Assembly: GCA_964650975.1 (NCBI GenBank)
Contig: CAZYWA010000094.1
Coordinates: 1 to 19,250 of the forward strand
Reading direction: 5' to 3'
DNA: 19,250 bases
Origin: CAZYWA01 sp964650975 [NCBI: uncultured bacterium]
Lineage (GTDB): Bacteria; JADJOY01
Shown one piece after another: positions 1 to 7,068 of this stretch. The notes beneath the pieces are model-generated. The model saw nothing but the letters and a program-made list of their open reading frames with translations, was not told the DNA's origin and did no database searches. A program made the position numbers and the translations under genes. How positions within the stretch are numbered: the first letter of the stretch is position 1; each line of letters starts with the position of its first letter.

Positions 1-873
1 GAGCTGCCGCCCAACGGCCAGGGACTCGCGGCGCTGCAGATGCTCAACATGCTCGAGGCCTTCGATCTCAAGAGCATGGGGCGCGAGTCGGCCGCGTTTT
101 GGCACCTGATGATCGAGACCAAGAAGATCGCCTATGCCGATCGCGCGCGCTTTTACGCCGATCCCGCGTTCGCGTCCGTGCCGGTGCAGCAGCTCTTGAG
201 CAAGGCCTACGCGCGCGAGCGGATGAAGCTCTTCGATCCCAGGAAGGCGCTCGACGAGGTCGACGCGGGCAACCCCGCGCTGGCGCGTGGCGACACCACG
301 TATCTCACCACCGCCGACGGCGAAGGGAACATGGTGTCGCTGATCCAGAGCAACTACACCGGCTTCGGCTCGGGCTACACGCTCGCCGAATGGGGCTTCG
401 GCATCCAGGATCGCGGCGGGCTCTTCAGCCTCGACAAGAATTCGCCCAACAGTCTCGAGCCGGGGAAGCGGCCGTTTCACACGATCATCCCCGCGTTCGC
501 GACACGCGGCGGCAAGCCGTGGCTCGCGTTCGGCGTGATGGGCGGCGACATGCAGCCGCAGGGACACGTGCAGATCCTGGTCGACGTGCTCGATTTCGGG
601 ATGGATCTGCAGCAAGCGGGCGACGCGCCGCGCTTCTACCACACCGGTTCCTCCGAGCCGACCGGCACGCTGATGAAGACGGGCGGCTTGCTCGGTCTCG
701 AGCCCGGCATCCCGCAGCACGTGCGCGCCGAGCTCGAGAAGCTCGGTCATCACGTGACCGACATGCCGGCGCCCTATTTCGGCGGCTACCAGGCGATCGC
801 CCGCGATCCGGTGACCGGCGTCCTCTCGGGCGCCACCGAATCGCGCAAAGACGGCTACGCCGCGGGCTACTGA
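1..873 (+). CDS. ggt: Gamma-glutamyltransferase-like protein, 3' part (5' end outside window)
   Basis: The frame is open from base 1 (first residues ELPPNGQGLAALQMLN, a typical GGT sequence) to TGA at 871-873, so the gene starts upstream of the window. GGTs are Ntn hydrolases that cleave themselves at a threonine and move or hydrolyse gamma-glutamyl groups of glutathione and related peptides, usually in the periplasm. The GDTTYLTTAD segment supplies the candidate autocleavage and nucleophile Thr (codon 295-297). It leaves a small subunit of about 192 residues, the usual size. The later segments PGKRPFHTIIPAF and GVMGGDMQPQGHVQ fit the YwrD-like GGT branch rather than the E. coli enzyme, whose double-serine loop I do not see. 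The signal peptide and most of the large subunit are not visible. Family assignment is firm; substrate is unknown. Confidence 0.93.
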   Translation, partial: ELPPNGQGLAALQMLNMLEAFDLKSMGRESAAFWHLMIETKKIAYADRARFYADPAFASVPVQQLLSKAYARERMKLFDPRKALDEVDAGNPALARGDTTYLTTADGEGNMVSLIQSNYTGFGSGYTLAEWGFGIQDRGGLFSLDKNSPNSLEPGKRPFHTIIPAFATRGGKPWLAFGVMGGDMQPQGHVQILVDVLDFGMDLQQAGDAPRFYHTGSSEPTGTLMKTGGLLGLEPGIPQHVRAELEKLGHHVTDMPAPYFGGYQAIARDPVTGVLSGATESRKDGYAAGY

Positions 874-888
874 GCTTCGCGAAGTCAC

Positions 889-2997
889 ATGTCAGCGACG
901 CGACCCCCATCGAGCCAGATCGATCCCGGTCGTTCGCTCGCGCGCGAGGGACCGCGCGCGCTCCAGCCGGTCGATCGACCTTCGACGCCGATTCCACCGG
1001 AATGGAGGCCCGCCGCTCCCTCGGCGGTCAGCGATCGATCGCGCTTCCGAGGCTGGACCTGTGCGACCGCGCTCCTCGCGGTTTCGCTCGCGGCTGGTTG
1101 CTCGCACGGCGGGCACTCGGCCGCGGCGCCGTCCTTCACTCGCACCGAGGATCGCGCGCCGTGCGCCGAGTACGACGCCATGCGACGGCCGTTCTTCGGC
1201 GACCTGCACGTGCACACCGCGCGCTCGTGGGACGCCTACGGATTCGGCACGCGCATGATCGGCGCCGACGCGTACCGCTTCGCGCGCGGCGAGGCGGTCG
1301 ACCTGCCGCCCCTCGACGGGTCCGGCCGCGGCACGCGGCGCGTCCAGCTGGCGCGCCCGCTCGACTTCGCCGCGGTCACCGATCACTCGGAGTTCATCGC
1401 CGAAGTCCACGCCTGCCTCGACCCCACCTCGAAGGTCTACGGCGCCTCCGCGTGCCAGGTGTATCGCGAGGCCAATTTCGCGAGCCAGGCGGTGTTCGGC
1501 ATCTCGCTGATTCCGAAGGCGCCCGAGCGCTTGCCCGCGCTCTGCGGCTCGCAAGGCATCGACTGCGCGGCGCTCGCCGGCGACATCTGGGGACAGATGA
1601 AGCAGGAGGCCGAGGACGTCTACGACCGCACCGCGACCTGTTCGTTCACGTCGTTCGTGGCGTACGAGTGGACCGGCGCCACCGGCATTGCGAGCCTGCA
1701 CCGCAACGTGATCTTCCGGAACGACGACACCCCGCCGCGCCCGATCTCGTACTACGAGGCGTCGAGCCCCGAGGGCCTGTGGCAAGCGCTGCGCGAGCAA
1801 TGCCAGCAAGCCGGGGGGCGCTGCGACGTGCTCGCGATCCCGCACAACTCGAACCTCTCGAACGGCAACATGTTCGTGATCGAGACCAGTGCCCCGGGCG
1901 GCGCGGACGAGCTGCGCGAGCGTGCGCGCCAGCGCATCGCGATGGAACCGCTGATGGAGATCTTCCAGCACAAGGGAGACAGCGAATGCCGGAACGGGCT
2001 CTCCGGTTTCATCGGCGCGCCCGACGAGCTCTGCAACTGGGAGAAGGTCGAGCCGTTCGACCAGCCCACCACGGACTGCGGCGACGGTAGCGGCTTCGGC
2101 GGCGTCATCGGCACCGGCCTCGGCTGCCGCTCGGCGCGCGATTACGCGCGCGGTGCCTTGCTCGCGGGCCTGCAGCAAGAAGATCGAATCGGCGTCAATC
2201 CGTTCGAGCTGGGCTTCATCGCCAGCACCGACACCCACAATGCGGATCCGGGAAACGTCGAGGAGAGCACCTTCCCGGGACATCAGGCGCTCGACGACTC
2301 GACGCCGGAGCTGCGCCTCGCCCCGCCCACGGCCACCAACGGCGAGATCCTCAACAACCCGGGCGGTCTGGCCGGCGTATGGGCCGAGGAGAACTCGCGG
2401 GACGCGCTCTTCGCAGCGCTGCGGCGTCGCGAAACCTTCGGCACCAGCGGGCCGCGCATCGCGCCGCGCTTCTTCGGCGGATGGCGCTACGCGGCCGACG
2501 CGTGCAGCGCTCCCGATCTCGTGTCGAAGGGCTATGCGCAAGGCGTGCCGATGGGCGGCGAGCTGCCGCATCGTCCCGGCGAGGCCGCGGCTCCCACCTT
2601 CGTGGTGAGCGCGCTCGGGGATCCCGACCACGCGCCGCTCGAGCGGCTGCAGATCGTGAAAGGCTGGGTGGACGCCGACGGCGCCGGTCACTACCAGACG
2701 TTCGACATCGCTCCCGACTCACCGGGAGGTGCGAGCGTCAATCCGGATACCTGCGAGACCTCGGGCACCGGCGCCAGTTCGCTGTGCGCGCGCTGGGTCG
2801 ACCCGAGCTTCGATCCGTCGAAGCCCGCCTATTACTACGCGCGCGTCGTCGAGAATCCGACCTGCCGCTGGAGCACCTTCCAGTGCAACGCGCTGCCCGC
2901 GGATCAGCGCCCACCCACCTGCTCCGATCCGCGTATCCCGCGCACGATTCAAGAGCGCGCGTGGACCTCGCCGATCTGGTACCGGCCCGACACCTGA
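889..2997 (+). CDS. DUF3604 domain lipoprotein, PHP-like putative metal-dependent hydrolase
   Basis: This 702-residue protein matches the DUF3604 family, whose fold and motifs recall PHP metal-dependent phosphoesterases; its substrate is not established. Visible candidate metal ligands are the HxH of GDLHVHT (H107, H109), D165-H166 in TDHSEF, H319 in IPHNSN, and D448/H450 in STDTHNADPG. A hydrophobic segment at about residues 56-70 ends in SLAAGC with Cys71, a plausible lipobox, so the protein is probably a lipid-anchored periplasmic or outer-membrane protein. ATG 889 is the only in-frame start before that segment; I find no ATG, GTG or TTG between it and the hydrophobic stretch. The signal peptide therefore carries an unusual extension of about 55 residues, encoded largely by two inverted palindromic repeats (939-964 and 1004-1029). 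No clear ribosome binding site precedes it. It starts 15 nt after the ggt stop and may be cotranscribed with it. Family call is firm; the start is less so. Confidence 0.88.
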   Translation: MSATRPPSSQIDPGRSLAREGPRALQPVDRPSTPIPPEWRPAAPSAVSDRSRFRGWTCATALLAVSLAAGCSHGGHSAAAPSFTRTEDRAPCAEYDAMRRPFFGDLHVHTARSWDAYGFGTRMIGADAYRFARGEAVDLPPLDGSGRGTRRVQLARPLDFAAVTDHSEFIAEVHACLDPTSKVYGASACQVYREANFASQAVFGISLIPKAPERLPALCGSQGIDCAALAGDIWGQMKQEAEDVYDRTATCSFTSFVAYEWTGATGIASLHRNVIFRNDDTPPRPISYYEASSPEGLWQALREQCQQAGGRCDVLAIPHNSNLSNGNMFVIETSAPGGADELRERARQRIAMEPLMEIFQHKGDSECRNGLSGFIGAPDELCNWEKVEPFDQPTTDCGDGSGFGGVIGTGLGCRSARDYARGALLAGLQQEDRIGVNPFELGFIASTDTHNADPGNVEESTFPGHQALDDSTPELRLAPPTATNGEILNNPGGLAGVWAEENSRDALFAALRRRETFGTSGPRIAPRFFGGWRYAADACSAPDLVSKGYAQGVPMGGELPHRPGEAAAPTFVVSALGDPDHAPLERLQIVKGWVDADGAGHYQTFDIAPDSPGGASVNPDTCETSGTGASSLCARWVDPSFDPSKPAYYYARVVENPTCRWSTFQCNALPADQRPPTCSDPRIPRTIQERAWTSPIWYRPDT
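939..964 (-). repeat. REP-like palindromic element R1a (7-bp stem), inside DUF3604 coding region
   Basis: Read on the minus strand this is GGAG (964-961), a 7-bp arm CGCGCGC (960-954), the 8-nt loop GGTCCCTC (953-946) and the complementary arm (945-939). Total length is 26 nt. It forms an inverted pair with the element at 1004-1029, GGAG feet facing inward. On the minus strand the tail beyond the hairpin contains GATCGATCTGG, also found beyond element R5. Confidence 0.85.
1004..1029 (+). repeat. REP-like palindromic element R1b (7-bp stem, diverged), inside DUF3604 coding region
   Basis: GGAG (1004-1007), arm 1008-1014, loop GCTCCCTC (1015-1022, one change from the family loop) and arm 1023-1029 give exactly the 26-nt layout. 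Five inner pairs CCGCC/GGCGG are perfect; the sixth is mismatched and the seventh pairs. The tail AGCGATCGATCGCG (1030-1043) is identical to that of R2b at 3079-3092 and largely shared with R5, which supports membership despite the changed loop base. Confidence 0.7.
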
Positions 2998-3008
2998 TCG
3001 CGCGCCGC

Positions 3009-3032
3009 GGCTGCGAGGGACCGCAGCCCTCC
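3009..3032 (-). repeat. REP-like palindromic element R2a (stem type A)
   Basis: On the minus strand: GGAG (3032-3029), arm GGCTGC (3028-3023), loop GGTCCCTC (3022-3015), arm GCAGCC (3014-3009); total 24 nt. It lies in the 109-bp gap between the convergent DUF3604 and glutaredoxin genes and is paired with R2b, GGAG feet inward. Confidence 0.9.
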
Positions 3033-3052
3033 GGCCGAGACCCAGCAGCCTG

Positions 3053-3076
3053 GGAGGGACGCGGTCTCTCGCGTCC
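3053..3076 (+). repeat. REP-like palindromic element R2b (stem type B)
   Basis: GGAG (3053-3056), arm GGACGC (3057-3062), loop GGTCTCTC (3063-3070, one change from the family loop), arm GCGTCC (3071-3076). The tail continues GC then AGCGATCGATCGCG (3079-3092). It is the partner of R2a across a 20-bp spacer. Confidence 0.9.
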
Positions 3077-3106
3077 GCAGCGATCGATCGCGTGCGCTCG
3101 GCCCGC

Positions 3107-3808
3107 TCAGCCCGGACCGTAGGTAGCGTAGAGATACGCGACGATGTCGTCGGACTCGAACAGATCCTTCCCGGTGTTGGGATCGATCAGGTAGGGCACC
3201 TGAACCTTGCCGGCGCGGGCGCGCAGCGCCTCGCGTTCCTCGCTGCCGTGCGGGATGTTGCGGTTGAAGTACGTGAGATCGAGCTCGCAGAGTGCCTCGC
3301 GCACCTTCCGGCAATAGGGCGAGGACTCCATGTTGTAGAGCTCGATCACCTTCTCGGGAGGCGGCTTGCGCCCGTCCACGACTCGCCGCCCGTGGCCGAG
3401 GCGCACTCCCGAGGCCAGGAACGAAAGCCAGTCGCCGAGCGCCCGCGAGCGCAGCAAGAACGGTGCAGGGCGCGATCCATACCGCTCGTAGAGATAGCGG
3501 ACGATGTCGTCCGACTCGTACATCTCCACACCGGTGTTCGGATCGACCAGGTACGGCACCTGAATCTTGCCGCCGCGCGCCTTGAGCTCCGCTCGACGCG
3601 GGCTCTGGCGCGCCACCGGACGCACCTCGACGTCGATGTCCAGGTGCGAGAGCGCTTCGCGCGCCTTGCGGCAGTAAGGACACGCCTCGAACTCGTAGAG
3701 CACCAGTGGCTTGCCCGGCGGATGCGCGCCGGCAGCGCGGTTCATGCCGATCCCGACGCGCAACACGCTCGCGGCGTAGGAGCGAACGTCGTCGATCCGG
3801 CTGTTCAT
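3107..3808 (-). CDS. Tandem glutaredoxin-like / GST N-terminal-domain protein
   Basis: The 233-residue protein starts at ATG 3808-3806 and contains two glutaredoxin-fold (GST_N_3-like) modules. Module 1 has the redox motif CPYC at residues 43-46 and KIQVPYLVDPNTG at 81-93, with the cis-Pro loop. Module 2 has SPYC at 163-166, lacking the first cysteine, and KVQVPYLIDPNTG at 201-213. Both modules end in a similar ESDDIV.YLY segment, suggesting internal duplication. There is no signal peptide, so it is probably cytoplasmic. Such proteins are expected to bind glutathione or reduce disulfides; substrate is unknown. The ATG overlaps the TGA of the upstream paaX-like gene (ATGA), so the two are very likely translationally coupled. 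The stop is at 3109-3107. Domain call is firm. Confidence 0.9.
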   Translation of the reverse strand: MNSRIDDVRSYAASVLRVGIGMNRAAGAHPPGKPLVLYEFEACPYCRKAREALSHLDIDVEVRPVARQSPRRAELKARGGKIQVPYLVDPNTGVEMYESDDIVRYLYERYGSRPAPFLLRSRALGDWLSFLASGVRLGHGRRVVDGRKPPPEKVIELYNMESSPYCRKVREALCELDLTYFNRNIPHGSEEREALRARAGKVQVPYLIDPNTGKDLFESDDIVAYLYATYGPG

Positions 3809-4629
3809 CGGCTCCTCGGCCGCCGTGGACGCGGGTTGCGAGCCGGGCGCCCGAAAGCGACGCCCGCCCACAGATCGCATCCCAGATGGTTGTATTCCAC
3901 CACGGCGTTTCGCAGGCGCTCGCCCGGCCAATCGCGGGGCAAGGTCTCCAAGGGTAGCAGCGGATCGCTCGCCACCAGCCGGAACGCCGCCGCACCCACG
4001 CGCAGGCTTTCGACCAGCGCTTCCTCGTACGCGAGCGTCTCGACCCGCGCGCGACTGGCCTCGAGCTCCACCAGGCACGCCGCGAGCCTGGAGCCGAGGC
4101 GCTCGACGTCCCAGAGCTTGGGCACGCGGGCGGCGAGGCTGGTGGCGCCGGCGGGGCTCGCGGTGAACACCTCGGCCCGGCCTCCGGCGGCGCGGTAGGC
4201 GTCGAGCACCGGCGGAAGCGAAAGGGAGATGTTGTCGGGCCGCGCCCAGACCGCGGGTGCGATGGGACGCAGGTGGAGCGCGCGCAGCCGCCGGGCCGCT
4301 TCCTCGCGCGCGGCTCGTCCCGCCGACTCGCCGGTCAGAACCACCAGCAGCCAGCGGCCGCTGAAGCGCCGACGACGGTCGAACCACACCCGGTCGCGCA
4401 CAGCGCGATTCACACTGGCGGCGCCGCGGGTGAAGCCGTAGCACGAGCGGCCGCCGACCTCGCTCGCCTCGAGCAGCTTGCGCCGCGTGAGCCGCGACAG
4501 GCACACGCGCAGCGCGCCTTCGCTGAAGCCGAACCAGCGCGCCGCGTCGATCAGCGCCGACACCGCGAGCGGCCCGTCGTTGGCCGCGAGGATGTCGACC
4601 ACGAAGGTCTTGAGCGCGTAACCCGGCAC
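3805..4629 (-). CDS. PaaX family transcriptional regulator
   Basis: The 274-residue protein has an N-terminal winged-helix region (about residues 1-75, including ALRVCLSRLTRRKLLEAS) followed by PaaX-type central and C-terminal regions (GRWLLVVL, then ARPDNISLSLP, then LPLETLPRDWPGERLR). PaaX of E. coli represses phenylacetate catabolism and responds to phenylacetyl-CoA; paralogues control other aromatic or lipid routes, so the effector here is open. The start is GTG 4629-4627, with a weak GAGG about 10 nt upstream. Its stop overlaps the start of the glutaredoxin gene. It is divergent from an SGNH hydrolase across a promoter region with an inverted repeat, which suggests autoregulation and control of the hydrolase. 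No phenylacetate catabolic genes are in view. Confidence 0.88.
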   Translation of the reverse strand: MPGYALKTFVVDILAANDGPLAVSALIDAARWFGFSEGALRVCLSRLTRRKLLEASEVGGRSCYGFTRGAASVNRAVRDRVWFDRRRRFSGRWLLVVLTGESAGRAAREEAARRLRALHLRPIAPAVWARPDNISLSLPPVLDAYRAAGGRAEVFTASPAGATSLAARVPKLWDVERLGSRLAACLVELEASRARVETLAYEEALVESLRVGAAAFRLVASDPLLPLETLPRDWPGERLRNAVVEYNHLGCDLWAGVAFGRPARNPRPRRPRSR

Positions 4630-4665
4630 CGGCGAATGGCCTCGAAGTGGATCTCGCCGGCCCTG

Positions 4666-4671
4666 AGTATA
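4666..4671 (-). promoter_or_regulatory. Candidate -10 box for the paaX-like/glutaredoxin unit
   Basis: On the minus strand the hexamer reads TATACT, 36 nt upstream of the GTG start. At 17-bp spacing the -35 position (4694-4689) reads GGTCAA, a poor match, as expected for a promoter that needs or meets a regulator. It abuts the left arm of the inverted repeat at 4671-4678. Confidence 0.4.
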
Positions 4672-4707
4672 TTACAGAATTTCCGTGATTGACCGAAGAT
4701 CTGTAAT
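4671..4707. promoter_or_regulatory. Candidate PaaX-like operator: inverted repeat between divergent genes
   Basis: ATTACAGA (4671-4678) and TCTGTAAT (4700-4707) are perfect 8-bp inverted repeats with centres 29 bp apart. The first arm also begins a 19-bp imperfect palindrome (4671-4689, 14 of 19 positions symmetric). The arms sit inside the overlapping divergent promoters, where a bound regulator would block both. Assignment to the neighbouring PaaX-like protein is inference from position. Confidence 0.55.
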
Positions 4708-4719
4708 GCGATCTATAAT
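4689..4719 (+). promoter_or_regulatory. Sigma70-type promoter for the SGNH hydrolase gene
   Basis: TTGACC (4689-4694) and a perfect TATAAT (4714-4719) are separated by 19 bp, slightly long. The start codon lies at 4753, giving a leader of roughly 27 nt that contains AAGGAG (4741-4746). This is the clearest promoter in the window and stands out in very GC-rich DNA. Confidence 0.65.
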
Positions 4720-4752
4720 CGAAACGACCCTCGCACCTGGAAGGAGAAGACC

Positions 4753-5676
4753 ATGAGTCGCGTGTTTCGCGCGCTTCCAACCGGCCGCTTCCTGGCTCGG
4801 ATGTCCCTGCTGGCGGCCGCCGCGCTGGTCTTCGCCGGCGCCACTCCCGCACGGGCCAACAACAAGGTCATCCTGTTCGGCGACAGCTGGGGCGCCTACG
4901 AGGGCTCGTCGCTCGCCAGTCAGTTCACGGCCAACGGCCATTCCGACTACGCCGTCCTCAACCTCTCGATCCCCGGGTCGACGGCCGACCAGTACGCCAC
5001 CGACTTCGGCGGCGTGATGACCGCGACGCTCGCCTACATCGTCGCCACACCCGAGGTTCAGTACGTGGTGATCTCACTGGGCGGCAACGACCTGCACGCG
5101 CTCTACGCGACGCAAGGGCTCAACGCCAACGTGATCATCGAGCAGGATCTGCGCACCATCGTCGACCGCATCAACTCGACGCGTCCCGGCCTGCAGATCC
5201 TGCTGCTCGGCTACGACATCCTCAAGTGGGACAAGTCGCCGCAGTGCTTGCTGCTCGCCACCACCGTGTTCCCGGGCTTGCTCTTGCCCCAGCAGATCAA
5301 CCCGATCTACCTCGACTACGGGAACCACCTGAACGCGATCTCGCAGAGCTACGCCAACGTGACCTACGTGAACGAGCCCTACGGCCTGTGGGGCACCGGC
5401 CAGGGCAGCGTCGGCGTGCCCAACATCTTCGCCTGGAGCCCGTCGAGCTACGTCGCCGACGACCCCAACGACTGCGTCCATCTGTCGAGCGGCGGCTACA
5501 ACCAGTTCACGGCACAGATCTACGCCAAATACTTCAAGGCGCGCCTCGGCCCCGGCACCTGCGGGACGATCGTCGCGCGTGGCTCCGATACCGCGAAGCT
5601 CGCATCGACGGCCTTGCCCGTGGCGGCTCCCATCTTCGTCGCGGCCTTCTTGCGGCGTCGCGCCCGCAAGCGCTGA
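4753..5676 (+). CDS. Secreted SGNH/GDSL-family hydrolase
   Basis: The 307-residue protein has an N-terminal signal sequence (hydrophobic stretch about 17-31, probable cleavage near ARA-N at 35-36). The SGNH blocks follow: FGDSWG with nucleophile Ser45, GGND at 110-113 with oxyanion Asn112, and DCVH at 240-243 with catalytic Asp240 and His243. Members are esterases, lipases or carbohydrate deacetylases; the substrate cannot be read here. The C-terminus has a short hydrophobic segment (about 288-300) followed by RRRARKR, resembling a membrane anchor or sorting tail, but lacking a recognisable PEP or LPXTG signature. The start is supported by AAGGAG six nt upstream and a strong promoter. It is divergent from the PaaX-like gene, which may regulate it, and is followed by an intrinsic terminator, so it looks monocistronic. 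Confidence 0.85.
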   Translation: MSRVFRALPTGRFLARMSLLAAAALVFAGATPARANNKVILFGDSWGAYEGSSLASQFTANGHSDYAVLNLSIPGSTADQYATDFGGVMTATLAYIVATPEVQYVVISLGGNDLHALYATQGLNANVIIEQDLRTIVDRINSTRPGLQILLLGYDILKWDKSPQCLLLATTVFPGLLLPQQINPIYLDYGNHLNAISQSYANVTYVNEPYGLWGTGQGSVGVPNIFAWSPSSYVADDPNDCVHLSSGGYNQFTAQIYAKYFKARLGPGTCGTIVARGSDTAKLASTALPVAAPIFVAAFLRRRARKR

Positions 5677-5702
5677 ATCGCGGAAGTACCCTTGGGGAGG
5701 TT

Positions 5703-5742
5703 GGCCGGGCCGGTCCTGAAAAGGGCCGGCCCGGCCTGTTTT
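5703..5742 (+). terminator. Intrinsic terminator after the SGNH hydrolase
   Basis: A 14-bp stem (5703-5716 with 5723-5736, one G-U pair, otherwise perfect) closes a TGAAAA loop and is followed by TGTTTT. It begins 26 nt after the stop codon. Strong stem and short U tract make this a convincing rho-independent terminator. Confidence 0.85.
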
Positions 5743-5815
5743 CGGGGATGACCGTCCCGCGCGGCGATGGGCGGCCGTGCGTGTTTCGAAGTAGACCGAG
5801 CGGGGCGTGACGCAC

Positions 5816-6919
5816 ATGGCCCACGACACCATCGTCATCGGGGCGGGCGTGATGGGCAGCGCCATCGCGCTCAGGCTCGCCGCCGCGGGGCAGCGGGTGC
5901 TGGTGCTCGAGAAGTCCGTTCCGGGAGCCGAGGCGTCGAGCGCCGCCGCGGGGATCCTCGGTCCGCAGGTCGAGGCCGAGCAGGACGGGCCGCTCTTCCG
6001 CCTGACGCTCGCTTCGCGAGACCGGTACCCGGACTTCATCGCCGACGTCGAGGAGCGATCCGGCCACGCGACCGGATACCGGCGCTCTGGCGTGGTGCGC
6101 GCCGCGCTCGACGAGCACGAGCTGCGCCAGCTCGCCCTGGAGCGCGACTGGCAGCGGCGGGCGGGCCTCTCCTTCGAGGTGCTCTCCGCCGACGAGTGCC
6201 GCCGCGCAGAGCCGGCGCTGGGACCGCGGGTCGCGGGCGGTCTCCATTTTCGCGACGAAGCGCAGGTCGACGCGCAAGCGCTGGCGCAAGCGCTCCCGGT
6301 CGCGGCGCGCCGCGCCGGCGCCTGCTTCGAGAGAGCCGCGGTGGCGAGTGTCGCGATCGAGAACGGCCGCGCCGTGGGAGTCCGCACCGACTCGGGCACC
6401 ATTCCCGCCGCGGCCGTGGTGCTCGCGGCCGGCGCCTGGACGTCGCTGGTCGCGGGCTCGCTACTGCCTCCCGACGCCATCGCTCCGGTGCGCGGACAGA
6501 TGGTGCTCCTGGCGGGCGCGATCGCCGGCTCACCCCACGCCGTGATCTTCGGACCGCACGGCTACCTGGTGCCGCGCGACGCCGGCCGCGTGCTGCTCGG
6601 CTCGACCATGGAACGCGTCGGGTTCGACAAGCGCGTCACCGCCGCCGGCGTGGCCTCGATCCTGGCGGCCGCGCTCGAGCTGGCGCCCGACCTCGCCGAC
6701 GCGACGCTCGAATCGAGCTGGGCCGGGTTTCGCCCCGCGCCCCGCGACGGCCTGCCGCTCCTGGGATCGCTGCTGCCCGGCCTCTTCGTGGCGAGCGGGC
6801 ATCACCGGAACGGAATCCTGCTGACACCGGTCTCCGCGGAGCTCGTGGCGGGCGCGGTGCTCGGCCGCACTCCGGCGCTCGACGTGACGCCCTTTCGTCC
6901 CGACCGCTTCGCATCGTAG
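5816..6919 (+). CDS. thiO: ThiO-like glycine oxidase / FAD-dependent D-amino-acid oxidase family protein
   Basis: The 367-residue protein begins with a dinucleotide-binding motif (IVIGAGVMGSAIA, Gly9/Gly11/Gly14) and has DAO-family signatures: ASSAAAGILGPQ near 45, AGAWT in the middle, and SGHHRNGILLTP near the C-terminus with Arg331 at the carboxylate-binding position. ThiO oxidises glycine to the imine used for the thiazole ring of thiamine. No thi genes adjoin it, so another amine or D-amino acid substrate is possible. I chose ATG 5816; a GTG at 5807 is also in frame, but the GGGG run at 5802-5805 would sit too close to serve it. It lies just after a terminator and so probably has its own promoter. 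Confidence 0.82.
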   Translation: MAHDTIVIGAGVMGSAIALRLAAAGQRVLVLEKSVPGAEASSAAAGILGPQVEAEQDGPLFRLTLASRDRYPDFIADVEERSGHATGYRRSGVVRAALDEHELRQLALERDWQRRAGLSFEVLSADECRRAEPALGPRVAGGLHFRDEAQVDAQALAQALPVAARRAGACFERAAVASVAIENGRAVGVRTDSGTIPAAAVVLAAGAWTSLVAGSLLPPDAIAPVRGQMVLLAGAIAGSPHAVIFGPHGYLVPRDAGRVLLGSTMERVGFDKRVTAAGVASILAAALELAPDLADATLESSWAGFRPAPRDGLPLLGSLLPGLFVASGHHRNGILLTPVSAELVAGAVLGRTPALDVTPFRPDRFAS

Positions 6920-6964
6920 CCGCCGAGCAGCGAGCGGAGCCCGCGGGCCACACGCCCGTTCGTC

Positions 6965-6993
6965 TTGCGGCACCGGGACGGCTCGCATACTAT
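6965..6993 (+). promoter_or_regulatory. Candidate promoter upstream of the PilZ-domain gene
   Basis: TTGCGG (6965-6970), a 17-bp spacer and TACTAT (6988-6993) lie in the 149-bp gap after the thiO-like gene, about 75 nt before the chosen start. Match quality is moderate and spacing is ideal. Confidence 0.4.
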
Positions 6994-7068
6994 CGAGCGC
7001 GCCAGCGCTCGCGAGTCCACGCCGGGGTAGAGGAATCGGCGAGGCTACGCAACCGTTGCGCCTCTCTC

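Noticed and set aside
5634-5676. PEP-CTERM or MYXO-CTERM sorting signal at the SGNH hydrolase C-terminus
   Set aside because: A hydrophobic stretch plus basic tail is present, but the diagnostic PEP motif or the Cys-Gly motif of MYXO-CTERM is missing.
5767-7068. A long upstream extension in the frame of the PilZ-domain gene
   Set aside because: It overlaps the thiO-like gene in another frame and translates to Arg-rich low-complexity sequence typical of GC-rich shadow frames; homologous sequence begins only after GTG 7069.
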